64,000 nt of DNA from JACADW01 sp963747985 (GCA_963747985.1 CAVVHG010000012.1:434001-498000); one strand, 5' to 3'; shown: positions 20,395-30,157, counted from the first letter of the stretch. Numbers and translations: made by a program. The notes: generated from the letters alone by a model not told the origin.

Positions 20395-21759
20395 ATGATC
20401 GGACGACAACTCAAGCAATACGTCATTGAAGACCTCCTCGGAAAAGGGGGCATGGGAACCGTCTACAAGGCATGGGACACGCGGCTTCAGCGGCACGTGG
20501 CGCTGAAGGTTCTGCCCCAGGACGTGACGGGTGACCCCGATCGAAGAAGGCGCTTCGTCGGGGAAGCGCGCGCGGCAGCGGCTATCACGCACCCGGCTGT
20601 GGCGCAGGTCTACGACGTAGACGAGGCCGATGGAGTCACCTTCATCGCGATGGAACTGATCGACGGCGACACGGTGCGCCGGCTCATCGAACGGCGGGAG
20701 CTGGATCTGCTGGGAGCACTCGACATCGCCATCCAGGCAGCCGAAGGGCTCGCGCGCGCCCACGAGTCGGGAATTGTCCATCGGGACATAAAGTCCGAGA
20801 ACATCATGCTGACGCGGGATGGTCACGCGAAGGTGCTCGACTTCGGGCTGGCCAAGCTGGACCCGCTGCGCAGCGATGACGACGCGCGGCCGCAAGGCGG
20901 CGAGGACAGGATCTCCCAACTGGCGACGATGGCACAGACCCGCGCCGGCGCTGTGATCGGCACGCTGGCCTACATGAGCCCCGAGCAGGCTCGGGGCAAA
21001 CCGGTGGACTTCCGGAGCGACCTCTTCTCATTCGGCGTGACGCTCTACGAAATGGTGACCGGCATGCTCCCGTTCGCCGGTGACAGCGCACTGGACACGA
21101 TGCACGCCATCGCGTTCGAGGAGACCCGGCCTGTTACGTCGTTGCGGCCGAATATCCCGCCCGACCTGCATCGCATCATTTCACGCTGCCTGCGCAAGCG
21201 GCCGGAAGACAGGTATCCCAGCACCAGGGACCTGGTCGAGGACCTCAAGAAACTGAGGAGGGAGGTCGACTCGGGGTTCACGAGGCCCGTGCCCCTGGTG
21301 GAGAACGTGCGCAGCCGCCTGCTCTCCCTCGGGTCGCCGCGGAAACCCCTGTTGATTGGGATCGCAGTTGCTGCCGGATTGCTGCTGATCGGCGGGCTCG
21401 TGTGGATCTATCTCAAAGTGGGAGGTTTCTGGCCTGCCCTCCCGGTCATCATCGCGGCACTGTGGCTCTATCGCCACCTGAAGAACAGGACGTCGAGATT
21501 GACGCGGCGATTCGCAGCGCGTGTGTCGAAGCTGCCGGAAGTAAGGATGGTAACGGCCAACGACAGACAACTGGCCGTCGTCGTCGACAAGATACAGGCC
21601 AGGACATACCTCCGTGTGCACGGCACGATCGACGGGATCAACCGGAAGCTGTTTTTCGGAGAGCCTTTCAGCGTCACGCTGAAGGACGACATCTCGCCGG
21701 AAGAGTACCGCCAGATGCTCCGCGCACCCGGCATAATCTACCTCCGGGACGACAACTAG
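20395..21759 (+). CDS. Membrane-anchored Ser/Thr protein kinase (PknB-like)
   Basis: 454 residues. The kinase domain comes first: glycine loop GKGGMG (16-21), lysine in VALKVL (K38), catalytic loop HRDIKSEN (129-136), DFGLAK (149-154), the GTLAYMSPEQARG activation/APE-equivalent region and WSFGV-like SDLFSFGVTLYEM. After residue about 330 there are two hydrophobic helices (LLIGIAVAAGLLLIGGLVWIYL and FWPALPVIIAALWLYRHL) and an unusual C-terminal domain of about 80 residues (LPEVRMVTANDRQLAVVVDKIQARTYLRVHGTIDG), not PASTA or TPR. An upstream in-frame start at 20323 is less likely. Such Hanks kinases are numerous in Acidobacteriota; the substrate is unknown. Confidence 0.9.
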   Translation: MIGRQLKQYVIEDLLGKGGMGTVYKAWDTRLQRHVALKVLPQDVTGDPDRRRRFVGEARAAAAITHPAVAQVYDVDEADGVTFIAMELIDGDTVRRLIERRELDLLGALDIAIQAAEGLARAHESGIVHRDIKSENIMLTRDGHAKVLDFGLAKLDPLRSDDDARPQGGEDRISQLATMAQTRAGAVIGTLAYMSPEQARGKPVDFRSDLFSFGVTLYEMVTGMLPFAGDSALDTMHAIAFEETRPVTSLRPNIPPDLHRIISRCLRKRPEDRYPSTRDLVEDLKKLRREVDSGFTRPVPLVENVRSRLLSLGSPRKPLLIGIAVAAGLLLIGGLVWIYLKVGGFWPALPVIIAALWLYRHLKNRTSRLTRRFAARVSKLPEVRMVTANDRQLAVVVDKIQARTYLRVHGTIDGINRKLFFGEPFSVTLKDDISPEEYRQMLRAPGIIYLRDDN

Positions 21760-21837
21760 GCGATTTGCCGCAGAGGCAGACATCTTCATCACGGGCGCCG
21801 CCTGAGTCGACTGCCGAAATGTGCTAGACTCGGTACA

Positions 21838-23562
21838 ATGAACCGTACGCAGGTGAAGATTGTAATGGCGAGCGCCGCGGCCGTTGTGCTGGTTTGGCTG
21901 CTCTCCCCCCTGTTGGGTGACCGCACCTCGGATCCCGCCCTGCCGGAATCCGCGTCACTCTTCGATGCGCAGAGGGCCTTCGATGCAACCCGGGAGTTCG
22001 TGACCAGGCATCCTCGCCGGGTCCTGGGCAGCCTGGAGGCTCGTCAGTCGACGGCATTCTTCCGCTCCCGGCTGCAGCCGCTCGGTTACGAAATCAACTA
22101 CTCTCATTTCGATGCGACAATCGCGAATCGTACCGAGGTTGGAAGGAATGTACTTGCATCCAGGCGCGGCCGGCTGCCGGAAGTCCTGGTCATCATGGCG
22201 CACTATGATACCGCGAGGCCGACCGTCCAGGGGGCGATGGACGACGGATCGGGGATCGGCGTTCTCGTGGAACTGGGGCGGGTCTTTTCGATAGACCCCC
22301 CGAGGCACAGTCTGCTCCTGGTCGCCAGTGACGGCGAGGAGTGGGGAATGCTGGGCGCCAGGGACCTGGCGGAGACCTGCCCGGATCGCGACCGGATCGC
22401 CGCGGTTCTTTCTCTCGACTGCATCGCTCCTGCTGAACTGGCCGATCTGAGGCTTGAAGTGGTAGGACTCGAGCGCGGATACTCGCCGTCGTGGCTGCGC
22501 GACCTTGCCAGGAAAGCGGCAGCACGGGAGAGGCTGCCAGTCCTGGAACCTGCCGGCATTCGGGAGCATCTCGAAAGGGCTCTCCTTATCCCGCTCACAG
22601 ACCAGGGGCCGCCGCTCCGTAACGGGATACCGGCCATCAACCTTGGGAGCGGTTCCATCGACCGGCCGCTCGAAGAGAGGATTTATCACTCCGCGGAAGA
22701 CACAATCGACAAGTTGAAGGTCACGAGCTTCGAAAAGTATGGTCGCGCCGCGGAAAGGATCGTGCGCTCCCTGGATATGCCGGCTCCCGTCGGACGCGAT
22801 ATGTCGGCACCGTTCCGCGTGACCGCCGGTCGATACCTTCCGGTGCCGGTGGTGACGGCACTTCATCTCCTGACCTTCGTTCCCCTGGTGTTGGGCATCT
22901 GCTTCCTGTGGCGCAACAGTCGCGCTCAACTGAATCTCGCGCGGGTCACGCGGGAATTGCTCGTCCTCGGCGGCACGCTCCTGCCCTTCGCGCCGGTCTA
23001 CTATGGCATCGTCGTCGTGACGCGCACGGGGCGCATTCCCGTGTTCAGCGGCTACCCTCCCGGTCCCAGGGATCCCATACTCGAAAGCCCGCCTTGGGTT
23101 GTTGTCACGGGATTGGGAGTTGTTCTGGTCGTTGCCGTCACTGCGTGTTTCTTCGGCGTGAGATTCCTCTCGCGAAAACTGCCGGCCCCGAGTTTCCTCG
23201 TGTCACGATCGCTGACTCTGACGGTCTTGATGGCGACCGCAACTCTGGGAATCTGCTACAACTCCTATTGGGCGGTCGCTTTTCTTGCCCTGCCGGCCTG
23301 GCTCTGGGTGCTGACAGACAGGGGCCGTTCGGTGAAATCCCGATTGCTGAAGGCTGCCTTGGTGGTTTCTGCCGGCGTGCCCTGGTTTGCCTTGATGGGT
23401 TGGTCCTCGCGCTTCCTGGACGCGGGCTGGCGGCTGGTCTGGTACGAGATACTCGCTTTGAGTACGGGCATGTTCACTCCCGTGGCCTACTTTCTGACCG
23501 CGATGATGGTCGCCATTGGGCTGCGTCTGGCGGCGCTTCAGTTCCTCGGGAGCCGCGACTGA
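21838..23562 (+). CDS. Membrane-bound M28 family zinc metallopeptidase
   Basis: 574 residues. An N-terminal anchor or signal (VMASAAAVVLVWLLSPLL) is followed by an M28 catalytic domain with the two-zinc ligand set: MAHYDTARPTVQGAMDDGSG (His, Asp), LVASDGEEWGMLGARDLA (Glu-Glu), LDCIAP (Asp) and IYHSAEDTIDKL (His). The last 230 residues hold about six membrane helices (FVPLVLGICFLW, LLVLGGTLLPFAPVYYGIVVV and more), an architecture like Fxna/ERMP1-type M28 proteins. Expected activity is aminopeptidase on the periplasmic side. Single gene; downstream is the convergent thiolase gene. Confidence 0.85.
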   Translation: MNRTQVKIVMASAAAVVLVWLLSPLLGDRTSDPALPESASLFDAQRAFDATREFVTRHPRRVLGSLEARQSTAFFRSRLQPLGYEINYSHFDATIANRTEVGRNVLASRRGRLPEVLVIMAHYDTARPTVQGAMDDGSGIGVLVELGRVFSIDPPRHSLLLVASDGEEWGMLGARDLAETCPDRDRIAAVLSLDCIAPAELADLRLEVVGLERGYSPSWLRDLARKAAARERLPVLEPAGIREHLERALLIPLTDQGPPLRNGIPAINLGSGSIDRPLEERIYHSAEDTIDKLKVTSFEKYGRAAERIVRSLDMPAPVGRDMSAPFRVTAGRYLPVPVVTALHLLTFVPLVLGICFLWRNSRAQLNLARVTRELLVLGGTLLPFAPVYYGIVVVTRTGRIPVFSGYPPGPRDPILESPPWVVVTGLGVVLVVAVTACFFGVRFLSRKLPAPSFLVSRSLTLTVLMATATLGICYNSYWAVAFLALPAWLWVLTDRGRSVKSRLLKAALVVSAGVPWFALMGWSSRFLDAGWRLVWYEILALSTGMFTPVAYFLTAMMVAIGLRLAALQFLGSRD

Positions 23563-23597
23563 GACCGAAGCGGGCGCGCTGCCGGCGCGGACGCACA

Positions 23598-24806
23598 TCA
23601 TTCCGCTCGCTTCAGCACGGTGCAGACGGAGGCACATATCGGACCGCCGATATTGAACGTGGCGGCGACGCGCGGGTTGGCAACCTGGAGCGGTGCCGGC
23701 ACCTTGCCGAGCAGTTGCCAATAGCACCAGCCGAGCATCGCGATCCCCGTGGCGCCGATCGGGTGTCCCTTGGCGATAAGCCCTCCCGACGTGTTGATGC
23801 CGCACTCGCCATCGGAGTTCGCCTTGCCATCCATCCAGTAGCGAGTCCCCTTGCCGTAATCAGCCTTCCCCAGGACCTCGGTTCCGATTGCTCCCATGAC
23901 GGTGAAGCAGTCGTGTATCTCAGCCACTCCAACCGCGGACGGATCGACTCCCGCCATCGAGTAGGCCCGGTTCATGGCAGCGTAGGCGCCGGCAGGCCGC
24001 AGAACGTCGCGGCCGCGCTTCATCAAGGGATCGGTGGCCTGAGCATAGCCGGAGATCTGCACGCAATCCTCTCTGCGGACCCCGAGCCTGGCGCGACCCT
24101 TCTCGGTCACCAGGATGAGGGCGGCATAGCCATCACTGATCTGGGAGCAGTCGTAGGTTTTCAGCGGCAGGCCGTCCACTATATATCGGTTAATGCCTTC
24201 AATGCGCTCGGCCTGGTCGAGCGTCAGGCGGACTCCCTTCATCTGGGCATACGGATTGTGCTGCGCATTGGCGTACTCGATAACGGAGATCCGGGCAAGT
24301 TCACGTTCGCCGACATGATGCTCCTTCATGTATGCATCCATTATCTCCGCGAAAAGGTGCGGGAACACGTACACCTTGCCAGGCCTTTCCTCCGGATGCG
24401 AGAAGTAGCCGAGGGCCCTCCCGATTGACTTGCCGTCCATCCTGCCTTCGGCATCGCGCATCTTTTCGTATCCGATTGCGATGCCGACATCCCCCTGGCC
24501 GAGGAGAAGCTTGTAGATCACCGACAGGATCGCCTGGCCACCCGAAGCGCACGCGTTCTCGACGCACTCGATTGGCTTGCCTGCCATCCCGGGAACACCT
24601 GCGACAAGGCCGGAGAGGAGTCCCTGTTCGTTGAGCGAAACGTTGCACGTGGCGCCGATGGATGCGACATCGATCGCGGACGGTTCGATCTGTATCTCAC
24701 GACAGGTGTGCTCCACGGCATTGCTGACAATCTCGGGTATTGTCATGCCCATCAGCTTCCCGAACCTCGACTGGTGGTATGTCGCTATGTATACCGACTG
24801 TGTCAT
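23598..24806 (-). CDS. Thiolase family protein (acetyl-CoA acetyltransferase / SCP-x thiolase-like)
   Basis: 402 residues from ATG 24806, with GAGAGG upstream. It has the thiolase nucleophile cysteine in IECVENACASGGQAI, the HDCFTVMGAIGTEVLGKADYG segment, the GGLIAKGHPIGATG motif with the catalytic His, and a C-terminal NIGGPICASVCTVL in the place of the usual GGGxGxAxxxE loop. This is the lipid-transfer/archaeal-type thiolase class, usually paired with a DUF35 OB-fold partner for which I see no gene beside it. Likely reactions are condensation or thiolysis of acyl-CoAs; the direction is not shown. Confidence 0.88.
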   Translation of the reverse strand: MTQSVYIATYHQSRFGKLMGMTIPEIVSNAVEHTCREIQIEPSAIDVASIGATCNVSLNEQGLLSGLVAGVPGMAGKPIECVENACASGGQAILSVIYKLLLGQGDVGIAIGYEKMRDAEGRMDGKSIGRALGYFSHPEERPGKVYVFPHLFAEIMDAYMKEHHVGERELARISVIEYANAQHNPYAQMKGVRLTLDQAERIEGINRYIVDGLPLKTYDCSQISDGYAALILVTEKGRARLGVRREDCVQISGYAQATDPLMKRGRDVLRPAGAYAAMNRAYSMAGVDPSAVGVAEIHDCFTVMGAIGTEVLGKADYGKGTRYWMDGKANSDGECGINTSGGLIAKGHPIGATGIAMLGWCYWQLLGKVPAPLQVANPRVAATFNIGGPICASVCTVLKRAE

Positions 24807-24993
24807 GGCTGCCTCTCCCGGACGCCGGATGGCGCGCATCTCCGCAGTCCCGACGATGATGCGCCCATCCGCATCCTCTATAAGTGTGGCAAAGAAACTT
24901 CCCCTGAGAAAGCCTTTCCCGGAAAGGGCCGGAGGAGGGAGGCGGTTGGCCCGGAATTCGAGCCCGATGCTCGCGACGCCGTGGCGTACCGCA

Positions 24994-25836
24994 CTAGTTT
25001 TCGCAGCTTACGATCCCGCGCAGGAGGCGTATGTGCCCCCTGACAAAGGCGTCGTCGGACGGTGCTGCAGCAGCCGAGAGATAATGCTCGAGGTCCGCGA
25101 GCGCTTCCGCGAACAGGCTCGTGTGCATGTAAAGCAGCCCGCGATCGCGTATTTCAGAGGGAATGCCGGGATTCAACAGGAGGATCCGCTCCACGATGCA
25201 GAGCGCTCGATAGTAGTCCTCTCTCTGATAGTAGATGCCCTTGAGGTTGAACAGCATGCGGCTGATGATCGCTTTCTTCTCCATTGGCTGGAAGAAAGCG
25301 GGCTGGACGGTCACGCTTCCGCCGTAGACACGGTCCAAAAGCTCCTGACACTGGTCCTCAGTGAGAAAACGGCCCTGATTGAATGGGTCCACGAGCAGCC
25401 TGCGGTCCCGATCCTCGTATTTGACAATGAAATGACCTGGGAGGCCGACACCCTGGATGGGCAGATTGATGCGCCGGGCCACCTCCATGAAGATGACAGA
25501 GAGGGAGATCGGTATGCCCAGCTTTCGCTCCAGGACCTCGTTGAGAAAACTGTTGCGCGGATCGTAATAATCCTCGGTATTTCCGTGCAGCCCCTCCTGG
25601 ACGAAGATGGCTTCGTTCAGGCACTCCAGGAGATTGAGCGGATCGCGGTTGTTGCCCGCCAGGACATCCGCGCTCGCGGCAAGCCGGTCGAGTTCGCGCA
25701 GGCAGACGTCGATATTGACGGCAGGGTAGTCCTCGAGGGGAATCGCCAGTGCGGCACGGTCGAGCGGGAACAGGTTCTCCTCCAGGGATGCAATCTGTGA
25801 GAAGATTTTCCTGGCGCGCAAGACGTCGGTGATCAA
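24994..25836 (-). CDS. SirB1-like transglutaminase-fold protein with TPR-type C-terminus
   Basis: 280 residues if started at the TTG at 25836, which overlaps the stop of the HAD gene (TTGA) and has GGGGAAG upstream; the frame is open further up but only through antisense-like sequence. The core NLLECLNEAIFVQEGLHGNTEDYYDPRNSFLNEVLERKLGIPISLSVIFMEVARRINLPIQGVGLPGHFIVKY matches the UPF0162/SirB1 family. These have a transglutaminase-like fold where the Cys position is often replaced, as here (SLSVIF). A C-terminal TPR-like part follows (LKGIYYQREDYYRALCIVERIL). Function is unknown in the family. It is translationally coupled to the HAD phosphatase. Confidence 0.82.
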   Translation of the reverse strand: MITDVLRARKIFSQIASLEENLFPLDRAALAIPLEDYPAVNIDVCLRELDRLAASADVLAGNNRDPLNLLECLNEAIFVQEGLHGNTEDYYDPRNSFLNEVLERKLGIPISLSVIFMEVARRINLPIQGVGLPGHFIVKYEDRDRRLLVDPFNQGRFLTEDQCQELLDRVYGGSVTVQPAFFQPMEKKAIISRMLFNLKGIYYQREDYYRALCIVERILLLNPGIPSEIRDRGLLYMHTSLFAEALADLEHYLSAAAAPSDDAFVRGHIRLLRGIVSCEN

Positions 25837-26528
25837 GAAACTTCCCCGAAGAGACTTGGCAGGCTCCCGATTTCCACTTCGGCCAGAGAGCCGACCACAC
25901 GGTTCGCTGCGGTGAGCCTGTCTCGTGAGTAGGTGTTGGTAACCGCGAGGCAAACCATCCCGGCGCTGAGCGCCCCCCTCACACCGTGGACGGAGTCCTC
26001 GACGACGAGGCACTCTGCAGGTGTGATCGGCCGGTCACGGCCGTCAAGGCGCTCGTTCAATCGTTGGAGGGCAAGCAGGAAGCTTTCCGGATGAGGTTTG
26101 CCCTTCGTGAAATCCTGCGCGGAAACCACGACTTTGAAGTACCGCTCCAGCCCGGTGGCAGCCAGGGTGCCGGTTACTTCCTCGCGGCGGGCTCCGGTGG
26201 CTACTGCCAGCGGGTAGACGGACGCAGCACAAGCTATAAACCGTGCGACACCGGGGAACAACGGGTAGTCGTCCTGCAGAAGACGCTGATACGCCCGTAA
26301 CTTATGCGAGAGCGCCTCTTCCTGCTCTTCCTTTGTCAGCGGACGGGAGTGGTCTCTGCAGATCGATGCGAGGCAGCTCCAGTCGTCCAGCGGCAGATAC
26401 CTGTCCCAATACTCCTGCTCCGTCACATGCACTCCCAGGCGGGCGACCGCTTCCTGCATCGCGCGGAAGTGCAGCGGTTCGTCGTTCAGGATGATTCCGT
26501 TGAAATCGAAGATGATAGCTTTCAACAT
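25833..26528 (-). CDS. HAD-superfamily hydrolase, beta-phosphoglucomutase-like
   Basis: 231 residues. Motif I is DFNGIILNDEP (the usual DxDGTLxD has Asn in place of the second Asp, giving FDFNG, seen in some HAD subgroups). Motif II region AVATGARREEV, lysine motif FTKGKPHPESFLLALQRL and motif IV LVVEDSVHGVRGALSAGM are intact. The helical cap of subclass IA/I-beta-PGM is present between residues 15 and 85. It probably acts on a small sugar phosphate. The substitution in motif I removes the Asp that acts as general acid, which would favour a phosphatase or mutase with altered chemistry, or low activity. Confidence 0.85.
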   Translation of the reverse strand: MLKAIIFDFNGIILNDEPLHFRAMQEAVARLGVHVTEQEYWDRYLPLDDWSCLASICRDHSRPLTKEEQEEALSHKLRAYQRLLQDDYPLFPGVARFIACAASVYPLAVATGARREEVTGTLAATGLERYFKVVVSAQDFTKGKPHPESFLLALQRLNERLDGRDRPITPAECLVVEDSVHGVRGALSAGMVCLAVTNTYSRDRLTAANRVVGSLAEVEIGSLPSLFGEVS

Positions 26529-26789
26529 GTACTATGGGCTTGGCTCTGGATATATACCAGTCGCCGCGACCACCGGCAAGATCAATAGCATTCCGAAAGG
26601 GCTCAGGTTGGGTGTTTCGCGGACCTGTGCAGTCTCCGCGCCGGCGGCGCGGACCGAATCTGCTGACCACGTCATCGTTCGCAGGAGGGAATGGGCGCGC
26701 TTTGCCGAAGCGCGCCGTGTCCGCGGCGGCTCGGGCCCGCGCTGCATCCAAAGTAGCACCGAATTCCAGCTGGTAATCCTGCGCTCGCG

Positions 26790-27659
26790 TCAGGGCACTT
26801 CTATCGTAAGCGGCGATTGCAGCTTGAAGGTGAGCATCGTTTCGGTCGGGACTTTGATCCTCTGTCCCCTGGTGAGTACCTGCACGCCGGCGCCAACCCC
26901 CGCACCCGTGCCGGCTCCGATCGCGGCTCCTTTCCCTCCGCCGATAATCCCTCCGATGACCGCGCCGACCGCGGCCGCGCCGCCGACGGTTGCTGCCGTC
27001 CGCTTTCCTCTTGAAGGCCCTGTCTCGGAATAGTCAGAAGTCCGCAGCTGGTATGTACGATTCCCCACCCGGAGTTCATTCAGCTCGAGGATCAACTCGG
27101 ACTGGCCGGTGAACGTGCCCGAATCTCGTGCGTAGGCAACATCGCCTTTGACTTCCGAGCCGGCTGGTGCGATCACCTGGTCGCCGAGCGTCAGAGGTTC
27201 GGCCAGAGTCGCGTTGAAGACATCCCCGGCCTGATTGCGGTCGGTGTCGACATCCTCAGCCATACGAATGGTGATCGGAGTCCCGGCAGGAAGTGTGACC
27301 GTGGGAAGCGTGCCGGTTCCCTGGGCAGCCTGCGGCGGGGACGACTGAAGCTCACGCTCGGCCGGAGGATTCCTGGACGAGGAAACGCGCGGTATGGACG
27401 CAGTCGTCGGTGTCGCTACACTGCGGCCCGTCGGCGGGCTGACGATCTCCGGCGTCTTGAAAACGATTTGCGCAACGTCGCTGATGTTGAAGCTCTCCAC
27501 CTTGCCCTGGATGCGGAATTCAACCACGTTCGCGTCGGCCCGCACCAGTTTGCCCGAGTACTCCTTGCCGTCTTTCATGATCAACTGATCACCGAGCGCA
27601 ATTGAAGCCGGCACGGAGACAGCGAGCACGACCGCCATGATCCATGATCCGAGTTTCAT
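26790..27659 (-). CDS. Exported Gly-zipper protein with N-terminal SH3-like segment
   Basis: 289 residues with a signal peptide (WIMAVVLAVSVPASIALG). Residues about 24-70 form a small beta module (DQLIMKDGKEYSGKLVRADANVVEFRI, then VAQIVF) found in many acidobacterial exported proteins. A Pro/Ser-rich linker leads to a beta domain (LPAGTPITIRMAEDVDTDRNQAGDVFNATL, PAGSEVKGDVAYA). A glycine-zipper run follows (AAVGAVIGGIIGGG, AAIGAGTGAGVGAG), a hydrophobic segment that may enter or cross the outer membrane. The end is TMLTFKLQSPLTIEVP. The ribosome site is AGGAGGT. Function unknown; an envelope-stability role is inference. Confidence 0.75.
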   Translation of the reverse strand: MKLGSWIMAVVLAVSVPASIALGDQLIMKDGKEYSGKLVRADANVVEFRIQGKVESFNISDVAQIVFKTPEIVSPPTGRSVATPTTASIPRVSSSRNPPAERELQSSPPQAAQGTGTLPTVTLPAGTPITIRMAEDVDTDRNQAGDVFNATLAEPLTLGDQVIAPAGSEVKGDVAYARDSGTFTGQSELILELNELRVGNRTYQLRTSDYSETGPSRGKRTAATVGGAAAVGAVIGGIIGGGKGAAIGAGTGAGVGAGVQVLTRGQRIKVPTETMLTFKLQSPLTIEVP

Positions 27660-28182
27660 AACTGACCTCCTGACGCGACATGCATCATTCTATCATTCTC
27701 CGACGAGCCGTCAGGCATGAGGAGGAAGCCGCAGCTCATAACCTTAGATGCCCTGGGCCCGCGTATGTCTCAGAAGCCACAGACCGCGAAACATACACCC
27801 GCGCGATCAGTAATCAGGACTTAGAATGTACCCACGGGCGATTCGTATCGGACGGGGGTTTCATGAGTCGAACATCCAGGTGGCCCGCGTCAAGCGGGAG
27901 TTACATGCTGCTGTTCAATGCGGCCGTGAATTACAGGAATCTCGCCTTGAAGAAGGAGGAGGGAAAAGAAGCGAAACAGGACGCGGACTGAATCCAGGAC
28001 CTCGAGCTGAAGAGTCAAACATGCGGGTTCGGAATCGGTATCGAAATCGGTGTCGACCGGGAGTCCGCCCCGACCCCTGGAACGCAGGGTCATCGAGGGC
28101 CCGAATTCCGGAACCGGTTGCGACCCCGATTCCGATACCGATCGCAGGTGCGTCACTCCAGGCGCAGTGACAAGGTTGCCGC
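27660..28182. other. Gene-free stretch containing repeat element B
   Basis: 523 bases between two minus-strand genes. Apart from element B (28026-28145) I see no family-like reading frame. A GAAGGAGGAGG purine run at about 27950 resembles a ribosome site, but no convincing start or protein follows. Confidence 0.4.
28026..28145. repeat. Hexamer-arm inverted repeat element B
   Basis: Left arm 28026-28058 (GGAATC, GGTATC, GAAATC, GGTGTC units) and right arm 28110-28145 (GGTTGC, GACCCC, GATTCC, GATACC, GATCGC units), about 50 bases of non-periodic centre. Same build as the elements at 17.6, 41.8, 50.1, 51.9 and 56.9 kb, but the exact units differ. Confidence 0.75.
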
Positions 28183-28947
28183 TCAAACCTTCTGGCGCAA
28201 GAACGCTTTCAGGGAGGCCTGGAGCACCGGCTCATGCGGGTAGCCGTGCCCGAGGTGCTGCCGGAGGCCTTCGGCATAGAGCACCCCGCACTCACGCCCC
28301 GTTACTTCGCCCCAGGAAGCCATGCGGTTGAGATACTCGTCGATGCCGTGGTGGCTCTGGAGCCACTGGCGTTGCGACCGGTGGTAACTGAGCATCGTCC
28401 GCTTGGAGTCCATGACATCGGAGATGTCAACGTACCATTCCGGGACGATCCTCCTGCCGAAATGATCGACACCCTCAACTGCATCGGCGTAGTAAAGCGC
28501 CGGCGTGGAGGGAGCCGGCGGCGCGGGCGTCCGACTGCCGGTCTGATACAAAGGCATCGCCACCGCGAAAGCCGAGGCCCGGACCAGCCGCGAGGCCTCT
28601 TCGTGATCCGCCATGTAGTCTACGGGCGAGTGCGTGATCACAACGTCCGGGGCGAACGTGCGCATCAGCTCCACCACCCTGCGAACGTTCTCCGCGTTGA
28701 ACATCACTTCGACATCGTTCAAACCGGTACAGGCATAGCGACCGCCCAGGAATCCCGCGGCAGCCTCCGCCTCGGCCAGCCGGGTGCGGGAGATCTCTTC
28801 TCGCGAGAGACTCTCGGATCCGCAGTCACCGGCGGTCATGGTTGCGATCCCGACTTCCCATCCCACCGATTTCAACCGCAGGAGGATTCCACCCACCAGG
28901 ATCTCTGCGTCGTCCGGGTGTGCCATGTACGTCAATACTCGAGCCAT
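28183..28947 (-). CDS. PIG-L / LmbE family deacetylase
   Basis: 254 residues. Zinc and catalytic motifs: MAHPDDAEI near the N-terminus (His, catalytic Asp, Asp) and HSPVDYMADHEEASRLV near residue 110 (third ligand His). Family members remove acetyl from GlcNAc-type sugars or thiol-sugar precursors such as bacillithiol and mycothiol intermediates. The C-terminal WGEVTGRECGVLYAEGLRQH is typical of the BshB-like branch, but no other thiol-sugar genes are nearby. It starts 34 bases after the PfkB kinase stop, so the pair likely forms one transcript working on a sugar. Confidence 0.88.
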   Translation of the reverse strand: MARVLTYMAHPDDAEILVGGILLRLKSVGWEVGIATMTAGDCGSESLSREEISRTRLAEAEAAAGFLGGRYACTGLNDVEVMFNAENVRRVVELMRTFAPDVVITHSPVDYMADHEEASRLVRASAFAVAMPLYQTGSRTPAPPAPSTPALYYADAVEGVDHFGRRIVPEWYVDISDVMDSKRTMLSYHRSQRQWLQSHHGIDEYLNRMASWGEVTGRECGVLYAEGLRQHLGHGYPHEPVLQASLKAFLRQKV

Positions 28948-28981
28948 GTGTCCGTGCCCTCACAGTTTGTCAAACGGTCGC

Positions 28982-30157
28982 TCAATCTGGCCCGCGATCG
29001 TGCGGGCCCCGAAGGATGCCCGTGCGCGGGCACCGGCGCCAGTCTTCACGCGGGAGCGCCAGGTCCGCGCGAGGCCAACCGGCGCTCATTCGCTCCAGCG
29101 TCTGATCCCATGTCAGCAGGCCGCTGAGTGCGTCTGCCGCCTCAACGTTACACGCTCCCACGGCGCATGCGAGCGTCACGCAATCCTCGGGAACCTGTCC
29201 TCTCAGGCAGGCAGCCAGAAAGCCGGCAATGGTGGCATCGCCGGACCCGGTCGTTCCGACGACGTCTACGCGGAAACACGGCGACCATATCTCGCGGTGC
29301 TCCCAGGACTGGAAGTCCCCGGGGCGGGCGCGCCCCATGCGCCGCAATGCGCCCGAAGAGCCGGTGTGCAGGTAGAGCCCTGTTGCGCCGAGCTTCAGGC
29401 CGACAACCGAGGGCCCCATGGCCAGCAGCGTCGTGCTGACATCGTACAGAAAGTCCGGCACGCCGGGATCGGCGGGGAGGCTGGCCGGTTCCGGCCCGCC
29501 TCGCGGGCCGAGCATGAAGAGAGTCTCGTCCAGGCTGGGCAGGTAGATATCGACGAACGGAAGCACCGAGCGGAGTATCTTCGGCCAGTCAACGCTGCCG
29601 GAGAATCCCTTGGGGTCCGGCATGCACATGTCGAGCGACGTGGTTATGCCGGTTTCCTTTGCGCGGCGAAAAATCTCGACCAGTTCCCGGCCGTCATTTT
29701 CGATCATGCGCCTCATCACCGGAGGGTAACCGAAGTGGAATAACCCGGTCTCCTGCAACATCGCGTAATCGATGTCGTCGGCCCCGAAGGTGTTGTTACA
29801 GCCGGGGCAGTGCAGGAACATGCGGTCCTGGCCGGAGGAACTGATGATGACGGTGTAGGAGGTCGCTTCGCCTCCCGCGACGTTCATCCCTTCAGCGAGG
29901 CTTCGATCATGCCTGGCAACAATCCCGCGAACGACCGCTCCGAAGGAATCCTCTCCCACCTTCCCCATGAGCCGCGTTGCGATACCAAGCTTGTGCAGCG
30001 CGAGGCCGGTGTTGGAGACGGCGCCACCCGTGCTGAGGACTGCGTGCCCGACTTCGACCAGGCTGTTCGGGGTGAATTCGATGCGCTCCTGGAAGATCGT
30101 CGGAATGATGTCGAGACAGATGTGTCCTGCGACTACAACATCACAAGTTACCGGCAT
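28982..30157 (-). CDS. PfkB family carbohydrate kinase
   Basis: 391 residues, slightly long for the family. N-terminal PfkB signature region GGAVSNTGLALHKLGIATRLMGKVGEDSFG; C-terminal signature VDVVGTTGSGDATIAGFLA, where GSGD stands for the usual GAGD and carries the catalytic base Asp. ATP-dependent phosphorylation of a sugar or nucleoside is expected; the exact substrate is not visible. The last 30 residues are low-complexity and Arg-rich and may be a natural extension. ATG 30157 has GAGGA upstream. It heads a probable pair with the PIG-L deacetylase. Confidence 0.9.
   Translation of the reverse strand: MPVTCDVVVAGHICLDIIPTIFQERIEFTPNSLVEVGHAVLSTGGAVSNTGLALHKLGIATRLMGKVGEDSFGAVVRGIVARHDRSLAEGMNVAGGEATSYTVIISSSGQDRMFLHCPGCNNTFGADDIDYAMLQETGLFHFGYPPVMRRMIENDGRELVEIFRRAKETGITTSLDMCMPDPKGFSGSVDWPKILRSVLPFVDIYLPSLDETLFMLGPRGGPEPASLPADPGVPDFLYDVSTTLLAMGPSVVGLKLGATGLYLHTGSSGALRRMGRARPGDFQSWEHREIWSPCFRVDVVGTTGSGDATIAGFLAACLRGQVPEDCVTLACAVGACNVEAADALSGLLTWDQTLERMSAGWPRADLALPREDWRRCPRTGILRGPHDRGPD

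Noticed and set aside
24807..24993. A short partner gene (DUF35-like) before the thiolase
   Set aside because: The frame is open and reads partly protein-like, but has no start codon with a ribosome site and no zinc-ribbon cysteines.
17562..28145. CRISPR array
   Set aside because: The repeated units are 6 bases and continuous; there are no 25-35 base repeats with spacers and no cas genes.
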